NCBI GenBank assembly: GCA_937958785.1
Contig: CALGMY010000096.1
Location: 1-12,396, forward strand
Direction of reading: 5' to 3'
Origin: an uncultured Gammaproteobacteria bacterium
GTDB lineage: Bacteria > Pseudomonadota > Gammaproteobacteria > Steroidobacterales > GCA-2729495
DNA length: 12,396 nt
The stretch's first letter is position 1; the number at the start of each line of letters is the position of its first letter. A program made the translations under genes and the position numbers. A model generated the notes under the pieces. It had not been told where the DNA came from. It ran no database searches and worked only from the letters and a program-made list of their open reading frames with translations. Positions 6,747 to 12,396 of the stretch are shown here, piece after piece.

Positions 6747-7437
6747 GCCGGCGGAGCGGCCGCTGATCCGCCTCGAGGCCCTGTCCCGGTCGTTCGAGGT
6801 GGGCGACCAGGTGGTCCGCGCGCTGGACGGCGTCGACCTCGCGATCCATCCCGGCGAGTACCTGTCCCTCATGGGCCCGTCGGGGTCGGGGAAGTCGACG
6901 CTGCTCAACGTGCTCGGCCTCCTGGACCGCCCCACGTCCGGGGAATACTGGCTCGGTGACGTGCAAACCTCGACCATGGCCGAGGACCGGCTCGCCGATG
7001 TCCGCCAGAAGGAGATCGGCTTCGTCTTCCAGGTCTTCCACCTGATCTCGCGCATGAGCGCGCTCGAGAACGTCGAACTGCCGATGATGCTGGCCGGCAT
7101 GCCACCGGCCGAACGGCGCGGACGGGCCCGGCTGGCCCTCGAGCGCATGGGCCTCGCCCCCCGGGTCGATCACCGGCCGAACCAGCTGTCGGGCGGTGAA
7201 CGGCAGCGGGTCGCCATCGCCCGGGCAGTGGTGATGGAACCGCGCATCCTGCTTGCGGACGAGCCCACCGGCAACCTGGATACCGCGTCGGGTGGAGAGG
7301 TCGTGCGCATCATGGAGGACCTCAACGCCCAGGGCCTGACCCTCGTGGTCGTGACCCACGATCCACAGGTCGGTGGCCGGGCCGGGCGGCGTTTACGCAT
7401 GCGCGACGGCCGCATCGTCGGGGACGAGCACACGTGA
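6721..7437 (+). CDS. MacB/LolD-type ABC transporter ATPase, 238 aa
   Basis: Nucleotide-binding subunit powering the exporter. All motifs are intact: Walker A GPSGSGKST (52-60, K58), Q-loop Q104 in FVFQVFHL, signature LSGGERQRVAIARA (156-169), Walker B ILLADEP (176-182, E181), D-loop GNLD and switch H213 in VVTHD. ATG 6721 lies within the end of the adaptor gene (26-nt overlap) with AAGG 8 nt upstream. It ends in the GTGA overlap with the first permease. The length is that of a stand-alone ATPase of the MacB/LolD/FtsE class; in MacB itself the ATPase is fused to the permease, whereas here it is separate. It should form a homodimer beneath the two permeases encoded next. Confidence 0.95.
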   Translation: MALPLSASEPAERPLIRLEALSRSFEVGDQVVRALDGVDLAIHPGEYLSLMGPSGSGKSTLLNVLGLLDRPTSGEYWLGDVQTSTMAEDRLADVRQKEIGFVFQVFHLISRMSALENVELPMMLAGMPPAERRGRARLALERMGLAPRVDHRPNQLSGGERQRVAIARAVVMEPRILLADEPTGNLDTASGGEVVRIMEDLNAQGLTLVVVTHDPQVGGRAGRRLRMRDGRIVGDEHT

Positions 7438-8642
7438 GGTTCCTGGACCGGAACCGCGTCGCCATCGGGGCACTGCTGCGGTACCCGCTGCGCACCGCCA
7501 TGATGCTGCTCGCCACGGCCATTGGCGTCGCGGCCGTCGTGGTGCTCACCGGGCTCGGCGAGGCGGCCCGCCTCTTCATCACGGACGAGTTCCGGTCCCT
7601 CGGCACCAACCTGCTGATCGTCATCCCGGGCCGGACGGAAACCACCGGCGCCGGGGCTGCGATGCTGGGCGGCGCCACCCCCCGGGACCTCACCCTGGGC
7701 GATGCCCGCGCGCTGGAGCGGGACCCCTCGGTCGAGAGGCTGGCGCCCGTGATCGTCGGCGAGGCCACGGCCTCGGCCGGTGCCCTCGAGCGGGACGTGA
7801 CGGTGATGGGCACGACCGCGGCATTCCGCGTGATCCGGGGCTGGCGGATGGCGGCGGGGGACTTCCTGCCGGCGGGGGACATGGAACGGGAGGCGGCGGT
7901 CTGCGTCGTGGGCAGCATCGTCGGCCGCGAGCTGTTCCGCGGTGAGCCGCCGGTGGGACGCTGGTTGCGCCTCGGCGATCGTCGCTGCCGGGTCATCGGC
8001 GTGCTCGCGCCCCAGGGCATCTCGGTGATGGTCGACGCAGACCAGTTGGTGCTGGTGCCGGTGGCCCTGGCCCAGAACCTGTTCAACGCCCCCGGCCTGT
8101 TCCGGATCCTGCTCCAGGTGCGGAGCCTCGACGCGCTGCCCGCGGCCCAGCGCTTCGTCGCCGCGACCCTCAAGGCCCGTCACCGGGGGGACGAGGACTT
8201 CACCATCATCACCCAGGACGCCGTGCTGAAGACCTTCGATGGCATCCTCGGCACGCTCACCCGCGCGCTGGCCGGCATCGCCGCGGTCAGCCTGCTGGTC
8301 GCCGGCGTCCTCATCATGAACATCATGCTGGTCGCGGTGAGCCAGCGCACCCAGGAAGTGGGCCTGCTGAAGGCACTCGGCGCCCGCCGGCGGCAGATCC
8401 TCGGGCTGTTCCTCGCGGAGGCGGTTTACCTGGCGCTCGCGGGCGCGCTCACCGGCGTCGCGATCGGCTGGGGCACGCTGCTGGTGCTCGGCGGCCTGTA
8501 CCCGGATTTCACGCTGCGCCCGCCGCCCTGGGCGCTGGCGGGAGCCGTCGGCCTGGCTGTCGCCTGCGGGGTGCTGTTCGGCATCCTGCCCGCCCGCCGC
8601 GCGAGCCGCCTGGATCCCGTGGCCGCCCTGGCCCGCCGCTGA
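7434..8642 (+). CDS. MacB/FtsX-type ABC exporter permease 1, 402 aa
   Basis: Integral membrane subunit. GTG 7434 overlaps the ATPase stop by 4 nt (GTGA). One membrane segment near the N-terminus (about 20-40) is followed by a large periplasmic MacB-PCD-like domain (GTNLLIVIPGRTET to about 270). Three C-terminal membrane segments carry the FtsX domain (LLVAGVLIMNIMLVAVSQR, then QEVGLLKALGARRRQIL, then a segment ending PARRASRLDPVAALARR). This is the mechanotransmission type of exporter, which moves or releases substrates in the periplasm rather than through a conventional channel. It shares clear segments with permease 2 (GTNL/I...PGR; EDFTI-TQ; VGARRRQI-like), so the pair likely arose by duplication and now works as a heterodimer. 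Cargo unknown. Confidence 0.92.
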   Translation: MRFLDRNRVAIGALLRYPLRTAMMLLATAIGVAAVVVLTGLGEAARLFITDEFRSLGTNLLIVIPGRTETTGAGAAMLGGATPRDLTLGDARALERDPSVERLAPVIVGEATASAGALERDVTVMGTTAAFRVIRGWRMAAGDFLPAGDMEREAAVCVVGSIVGRELFRGEPPVGRWLRLGDRRCRVIGVLAPQGISVMVDADQLVLVPVALAQNLFNAPGLFRILLQVRSLDALPAAQRFVAATLKARHRGDEDFTIITQDAVLKTFDGILGTLTRALAGIAAVSLLVAGVLIMNIMLVAVSQRTQEVGLLKALGARRRQILGLFLAEAVYLALAGALTGVAIGWGTLLVLGGLYPDFTLRPPPWALAGAVGLAVACGVLFGILPARRASRLDPVAALARR

Positions 8643-9841
8643 TGAACACCCGGGAACTGGCGCGGTTCACCGCCACGTCCGCGGTCGCCCACCGCCTGCG
8701 GAGCGGCCTCACGGCCCTCGGCATCGGCATCGGTGTCGCGGCCGTCGTGCTGCTGACGTCGATGGGGGAGGGCCTCAGGGTCTACATGGTCGGGCAGTTC
8801 ACCCAGTTCGGCACCAACATCGTCGGCGTGAACCCTGGTCGTGCCCAGACCTTCGGCATGTCGCCGGGCGTGCTGAATTCCGCCCGGCCCCTCAGCCTGG
8901 CGGATGCCCAGTCCCTCGAGCGCCTGCCCTGGGTCCGGGCGGTGGTGCCTCTCGTGCAGGGCTCCGCGTCGGTGGAGGGTGGTGGCCGGGAGCGGCAGAC
9001 GGTGGTGAGTGGCGCCGGCCACGAGATGACGCGTGCGCTGGCCTTCCGCGTGGCATTGGGCGAGTTCCTGCCGCCGGACGACCCGAATTCGCCCCGGGCC
9101 TTCGCCGTCCTCGGCAGCAAGCTGCGGACCGAGCTGTTCGGTGCCACGAATCCGCTCGGGGAACGGATCCGGGTGGGCGGCCAGCGCTATACGGTCATCG
9201 GCGTGATGGAGTCGAAGGGCACGATGTTCGGTTTCGACCTGGATGACGCGGTGTACATCCCCGTCGCCAAGGGCCTCGAACTGTTCAACCGGGAGGGCCT
9301 GTTCGAGATCGACGTGCTCTACAGCGAGGGGGCGCCGGTGGAGGAGGTCGTCGAAGCCGTGCGCCGCGTGCTGATCGCGCGCCACGGCGGTGAGGACTTC
9401 ACCATCACGACCCAGCAGCAGATGCTCGACGTGCTCGGCTCGGTCCTGAACGTCGTGACCCTCGCGGTCGGGGCGCTCGGGGGCATCTCCCTCCTGGTGG
9501 GCGGGGTCGGGATCTTCACCATCATGACCATCGCCGTCCGGGAGCGGACCGGCGAGATCGGCCTGCTGCAGGCGGTCGGCGCCCGACGCCGGCAGATCCG
9601 CGACGTCTTCCTCGGCGAGTCGCTGCTGCTCGCCGGTGCGGGGGGACTCGGTGGCATCGCGCTGGGTCTCGGACTCGTCGGACTGCTGCGTGTCCTGGTG
9701 CCGGCGCTGCCGCTCAGCCCCGCCTGGTCATTCATCCTGCTGGCCTTCCTGGTGGCCCTCGGCATCGGCCTCCTCGCCGGCGTGCTGCCCGCCGTCCGCG
9801 CCGCGCGGCTCGATCCCGTGGACTCGCTTCGGGCCGACTGA
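8642..9841 (+). CDS. MacB/FtsX-type ABC exporter permease 2, 399 aa
   Basis: Second membrane subunit, same layout as its neighbour. One N-terminal membrane segment (about 20-42) is followed by a periplasmic domain starting GTNIVGVNPGRAQT. Three C-terminal segments include GGISLLVGGVGIFTIMTIA, then RERTGEIGLLQAVGARRRQIRDVFLGE, a Gly/Leu-rich segment, and the ending PAVRAARLDPVDSLRAD. It is closer to textbook MacB in its FtsX half (RTGEIGLLQAVGA) than permease 1 is. ATG 8642 shares its A with the preceding TGA (TGATG), so translation is coupled. Two distinct permeases plus one ATPase resemble the LolCDE layout, but the upstream adaptor points to a MacAB-like tripartite pump. The stop is followed 3 nt later by the DUF4157 gene. 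Confidence 0.92.
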   Translation: MNTRELARFTATSAVAHRLRSGLTALGIGIGVAAVVLLTSMGEGLRVYMVGQFTQFGTNIVGVNPGRAQTFGMSPGVLNSARPLSLADAQSLERLPWVRAVVPLVQGSASVEGGGRERQTVVSGAGHEMTRALAFRVALGEFLPPDDPNSPRAFAVLGSKLRTELFGATNPLGERIRVGGQRYTVIGVMESKGTMFGFDLDDAVYIPVAKGLELFNREGLFEIDVLYSEGAPVEEVVEAVRRVLIARHGGEDFTITTQQQMLDVLGSVLNVVTLAVGALGGISLLVGGVGIFTIMTIAVRERTGEIGLLQAVGARRRQIRDVFLGESLLLAGAGGLGGIALGLGLVGLLRVLVPALPLSPAWSFILLAFLVALGIGLLAGVLPAVRAARLDPVDSLRAD

Positions 9842-9844
9842 ACC

Positions 9845-10261
9845 GTGGCACGACGGGCACAGGGCAGTCCGCTGGACCCGGCGATCCGGGCGAGCCTACA
9901 GGCGTACTTCCCGGGCCTCGACCTCCGGGCCGTGCGCCTGCACGCCGGCCTGCCGCGCCACGTGCCCCGCACGGCCAGGGGCTACGCCAGCCGCGACGAC
10001 ATCTACCTGGCCGCGGGCTGGCGGCCCCGGCCGGACGCCGAGGCGCTGGCGCTGCTCGCCCACGAACTGGTCCACGTCCGGCAGTACCGTGAGCTTGGAA
10101 CCTGGCGCTTCCGCCTGGCCTACGTCCGGCAATACCTGGCAGGCCGCCTGCGCGGGCTCGGCCATGACGCCGCCTACCGGGACATCTCCTTCGAGCGGGA
10201 CGCCCGGGCGGTGGAAGCCCGGGTCCGCGCGGACCTCGCGGGCGCGAGGGTGCAGGCCTGA
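9845..10261 (+). CDS. Stand-alone DUF4157 putative zinc metallopeptidase-like protein, 138 aa
   Basis: DUF4157 is a small domain with an HExxH zinc motif, mostly known from N-terminal parts of toxins and contractile-injection-system cargo; no activity is proven as far as I know. The whole domain is here: SPLDPAIRASLQAYFPGLDL (8-27), VRLHAG, YASRDDIYLAAG (48-59), and the motif ALLAHELVHVRQY (69-81) with H73, E74 and H77. E117 in SFERDARAVE is a plausible third ligand. The protein has no signal peptide and no fused effector domain, so it is a minimal cytosolic version with a C-terminal tail. GTG 9845 lies 3 nt after the permease 2 stop with only a weak ribosome site, so it probably relies on translational coupling. 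Placement inside an exporter operon suggests a role in processing or handling cargo (inference). Confidence 0.82.
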   Translation: MARRAQGSPLDPAIRASLQAYFPGLDLRAVRLHAGLPRHVPRTARGYASRDDIYLAAGWRPRPDAEALALLAHELVHVRQYRELGTWRFRLAYVRQYLAGRLRGLGHDAAYRDISFERDARAVEARVRADLAGARVQA

Positions 10262-10299
10262 CCACGCCCGCGACACTCGCCCTCCCCGAATGGGAGCGG

Positions 10300-11346
10300 T
10301 TGCCGGCGGCCGGCGACTTTGGTCCCGGCTTCGCCCTGGACGTGGGCGGCGCACCCCTCTGGTGGGCATCATCGGATGCGGAGCTTCGGCCGGGTCCCGC
10401 GGCTGCCCTGTGCCTGCTGGCGCCCTGGTGTGCGCTGGAGGGCCGGATGTTGCGACTGCCGGCGCTCGACCCTGGCCTGCTCCGCAACGTCCACGCTGCC
10501 ACCGCGCTGATGGGCGGCTGGTGGGGGCACGGGCCGCTGGCCACGATGGAGGCGCCGGGGGCGGCAACGCCGCTGGAGCCGGGAGACGCGGCAGGATCGC
10601 AGGCCCTGTTCTTCAGCGGCGGTATCGACTCGTTCTACACGCTGACCCGGCAGCCGGACGTCGGCACGCTCGTCTTCATCGCGGGCTTCGACGTGCGGCT
10701 GGCGAACCGGGCGGTGTGGACTGCCATGGCCCGCAGCTGGCGGGCGCTGGCGGACGAACTGGGGCTGGAGTTCGTCCTCGTCGCGACCAACCTGCGGGAC
10801 CACCCGGTGCTCGGCCGGATGCGCTGGGCCCGCTACCACGGCGCCGTGCTGGCGGGCGCGGCCCACCTGTTGTCCGGCGTGGCGTCCCGGTGGCTCGTGT
10901 CGGCGTCCTACCACGTCAGCAACCTCATGCCCTGGGGCAGCCATCCGGACCTGGATCCCCTCTGGAGCGGCGCCGGGATCGGCATCCGGCACTACGGCGC
11001 GGAGGTCTGGCGGGCGGAGAAGCTCGCGGCCATGGCCGGCGTACCGTACGTGCACCGGCACCTGCGGGTCTGCTACGACGCGCCCCGTGCCGAGGGCAAC
11101 TGCGGCCGGTGCGAGAAATGCGTGCGAACCCGGCTCGTGTACTGGCAGGACCTGCCGGGCGTCACCTGCGAGGGCATGCCAGCCAACCCGGACCTGGTGG
11201 CGGCGCTCGACGCCCTGCCGCCGCTTGCCATGCAGTCCCTCGTGCGCATCTACCAGCGTTTCCTCGACCGGGCGCCCGCGGGCGACCCGGTGACAAATGC
11301 GCTCGCGGCACTCATCATGCGCAGCGGGGCGGCAGGGCAACGCTGA
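10300..11346 (+). CDS. QueC-like PP-loop ATPase (adenine nucleotide alpha hydrolase fold) with four-Cys zinc motif, 348 aa
   Basis: The PP-loop is FFSGGIDSFYTL (104-115, SGGIDS 106-111), the ATP-pyrophosphatase signature of enzymes that adenylate a carbonyl or carboxyl group (QueC, ThiI, TtcA, AsnB classes). At the C-terminus C258, C268, C271 and C274 (VCYD...NCGRCEKCVRTR) reproduce the C-x9-C-x2-C-x2-C zinc site of QueC. The middle, with SASYHVSNLMPWGSHPDLDPLW (201-222) and EVWRAEKLAAMAG, is unlike QueC. A 100-residue N-terminal region precedes the PP-loop. This is therefore a relative of QueC, not QueC itself, and its substrate is unknown. The start is uncertain: TTG 10300 has GGGAG only 3 nt away, while an in-frame CTG at 10258 has GAGGG at 7 nt and would overlap the DUF4157 stop as CTGA, adding 14 residues. 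The methyltransferase start overlaps its stop. Confidence 0.82.
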   Translation: MPAAGDFGPGFALDVGGAPLWWASSDAELRPGPAAALCLLAPWCALEGRMLRLPALDPGLLRNVHAATALMGGWWGHGPLATMEAPGAATPLEPGDAAGSQALFFSGGIDSFYTLTRQPDVGTLVFIAGFDVRLANRAVWTAMARSWRALADELGLEFVLVATNLRDHPVLGRMRWARYHGAVLAGAAHLLSGVASRWLVSASYHVSNLMPWGSHPDLDPLWSGAGIGIRHYGAEVWRAEKLAAMAGVPYVHRHLRVCYDAPRAEGNCGRCEKCVRTRLVYWQDLPGVTCEGMPANPDLVAALDALPPLAMQSLVRIYQRFLDRAPAGDPVTNALAALIMRSGAAGQR

Positions 11347-12116
11347 TGCGGACGGCGTACGGGGAGATCTTCGAACAGCGCGGGGACCGCTACGAGCAGT
11401 CCATGGCCCGCAGCCCCGGGGTCCGCCTCCAGGAGTTCCGCGCCATGGTCCAGCGGCTCCGCCCGGCGCCCGGGGAGCACATCGTCGACGTGCCCTCCGG
11501 TGGCGCCTACCTGCGTGAACTCCTGCCGATGGACACCCGGTACACGGCGGTGGACGAGTCGGCGCATTTCCACCGCGCCTGCTCGCGCCGGCTGCTGCCG
11601 GGTGACGAGGCCTGCCTCGCGCCGGCCCACCAGCTGCCCCTCCTCGATGCCACCTGCGATGCCCTGTGCAGCGTCGCGGGGCTGCATCACCAGCATCTGC
11701 GGCAACCGATCTACCGGGAGTGGTTCCGGGTCCTGCGGCCCGGTGGCCGGGTCATCCTCGCGGACGTGGCCGCGGGGTCCCGGATCGGTGCATTCCTCAA
11801 CGGCTTCGTTGACCGCTACAACAGCCAGGGCCATGACGGGCTCTTCCTGTCCACGGCGGACGATGCGGCGCTGCGGTCCGCGGGTTTCAGCGACGTGACG
11901 ACCGAGGACGCGCACTACCACTGGTGCTTCACGGATCCCGGGCACGCGGTGGAGTTCTGCACCGACCTCTTCGGCCTCGACATGGCGGGCTCGGGCCCTG
12001 CGCTCGCGCGGGTGCTGGTGAGCGACCTCGGGTTCCACCAGGGTGAGGACCCGGGCGCGGGACGGTGCTGGCTGCTGCCCTGGACGTTGCGCTACCTGGC
12101 CGCACGAAAGGCCTGA
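11346..12116 (+). CDS. Class I SAM-dependent methyltransferase, 256 aa
   Basis: Rossmann-fold methyltransferase of the UbiE/Methyltransf_11 type. ATG 11346 shares its A with the preceding stop (TGATG). Motif I is HIVDVPSGGAYL (45-56), a variant in which the usual DxGxGxG has Pro for the first Gly. An acidic residue after strand 2 (TAVDES, D70) should hold the SAM ribose. The strand 4 region is CDALCSVAGLHH (104-115), followed by YREWFRVLRPGGRVILADV (123-141), the classical post-motif III segment. The C-terminal third (FLNGFVDRYN, DAHYHWCF, TDLFGLD) is probably the substrate-specific lid. Last gene of the exporter unit; it likely methylates the product of, or a partner of, the PP-loop enzyme (inference). 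The same reading frame is open back to 9636, but that upstream part is a shadow of other genes. Confidence 0.9.
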   Translation: MRTAYGEIFEQRGDRYEQSMARSPGVRLQEFRAMVQRLRPAPGEHIVDVPSGGAYLRELLPMDTRYTAVDESAHFHRACSRRLLPGDEACLAPAHQLPLLDATCDALCSVAGLHHQHLRQPIYREWFRVLRPGGRVILADVAAGSRIGAFLNGFVDRYNSQGHDGLFLSTADDAALRSAGFSDVTTEDAHYHWCFTDPGHAVEFCTDLFGLDMAGSGPALARVLVSDLGFHQGEDPGAGRCWLLPWTLRYLAARKA

Positions 12117-12120
12117 AGCG

Positions 12121-12133
12121 GCCGGAATCCGGC
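12121..12133. terminator. Small hairpin between convergent genes
   Basis: GCCGG (12121-12125), loop AAT, CCGGC (12129-12133) lies between the methyltransferase stop (12116) and the stop of the converging membrane-protein gene (12133-12135). It could end transcription in both directions, but the stem is short and has no T-tract on either strand. Confidence 0.28.
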
Positions 12134-12396
12134 TAGCCCCGCCGGATGTGCACTTCCACGCCGCCCTTCGGGCCGAAGATCCAGGAGCCTATGGCGCTCA
12201 CCACGCTCACGACGATCGCGCCCCAGAAGGCGGCCCAGAAGCTGGCGATGTGGAAGCCCGGCAGCAGCCAGCCGGCCAGGGCCAGCATTCCGGCGTTCAG
12301 GACCAGCAGGAAGAAGCCCAACGTGACCACGGTGATCGGCAGCGTGAGCACGAGGGCCAGGGGGCGGACGACGGCGTTGATCACGCCCAGTACCAC
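12133..12396 (-). CDS. Phage holin family 4 (YvlD-like) membrane protein, N-terminus beyond window
   Basis: Small integral membrane protein of the COG1950/Phage_holin_4 type; function unknown despite the name, and common on bacterial chromosomes. The 87 visible codons match the family from the internal LGVINAVVRPL segment onward. They continue with LTLPITVVTLGFFLLVLNAGMLALAGWLLPGF, a second hydrophobic region (FWAAFWGAIVVSVVSAIGSWI) and a short basic tail ending HIRRG. The family is about 110-120 residues with a further membrane helix before LGxxNAxxRP, so the first 25-35 residues should lie past 12396. The GTG at the edge is thus an internal Val codon, not a start. Converges on the methyltransferase with 16 nt between stops. 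Confidence 0.87.
   Translation of the reverse strand: MVLGVINAVVRPLALVLTLPITVVTLGFFLLVLNAGMLALAGWLLPGFHIASFWAAFWGAIVVSVVSAIGSWIFGPKGGVEVHIRRG

Noticed and set aside
9636..11345. Long open plus-strand frame upstream of and continuous with the methyltransferase
   Set aside because: It runs in a different frame across permease 2, DUF4157 and the PP-loop gene, all of which have clear family motifs. Its translation is low-complexity Arg/Pro/Gly typical of a GC-rich shadow frame. Only the part from 11346 is a protein.
10300..11346. A type IV CBASS or Qat antiphage defence system based on the QueC-like protein
   Set aside because: None of the expected partners (cyclic nucleotide synthase, TGT-like Cap10, QatA/B/D proteins) is present, and the neighbours are an exporter and a methyltransferase. 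Only the QueC-like fold is shared.
12133..12396. Prophage boundary suggested by the holin-family name
   Set aside because: This family (COG1950 type) is widespread on bacterial chromosomes outside phages. No other phage gene, integrase or attachment site is seen.

Overview
The window is uniformly GC-rich (about 70 % by eye) and densely coded. Overlapping stop/start codons, many GTG starts, a PA0069-type radical SAM protein, a DUF3391/HD-GYP protein, an E. coli-like MsrA and a TAT-exported MsrP suggest a free-living, high-GC gammaproteobacterium. That placement is inferred from protein families, not from a phylogenetic marker. I see no rRNA, tRNA, CRISPR array, insertion sequence or prophage.

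Left part (1-2965), envelope and oxidative-damage genes. On the minus strand a secreted DUF547 protein (801-1547) is followed 15 nt later by msrP, the periplasmic methionine-sulfoxide reductase catalytic subunit, which runs off the left edge. Divergent from them, on the plus strand, are a small cysteine-rich lipoprotein (1596-1955), a tiny secreted protein made of four exact-length 11-residue Arg/Asp repeats (2043-2276), a strong hairpin, and msrA (2333-2965). The window therefore carries methionine-sulfoxide repair enzymes for both the periplasm (MsrP) and the cytoplasm (MsrA), with three small or unknown exported proteins between them.

Middle (3090-5515). A DUF3391-HD-GYP protein (plus) has lost the His of the HD dyad, the preceding helix His and the conserved Lys, so it is probably not an active c-di-GMP phosphodiesterase. 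It converges on a PA0069/SplB-like radical SAM gene (minus). The two stop codons interleave in one CTAG.

Right part (5607-12116), a seven-gene plus-strand transcription unit. A promoter-like segment at 5544-5579 precedes a MacA-like adaptor, a MacB-type ATPase, two separate MacB/FtsX-type permeases, a stand-alone DUF4157 HExxH protein, a QueC-like PP-loop ATPase with a four-Cys zinc motif, and a class I SAM methyltransferase. Neighbouring genes overlap or nearly touch throughout. The best reading is an exporter linked to enzymes that make, modify or process its cargo. I recognise the families but not the assembly, and this is the most interesting part of the window. A partial phage-holin-4-family membrane protein converges from the right edge.

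The very long open frames on the non-coding strands (for example 9636-12116 frame 3, or the upstream extensions of the DUF547 and radical SAM genes) are by-products of the high GC content and are not annotated as genes.
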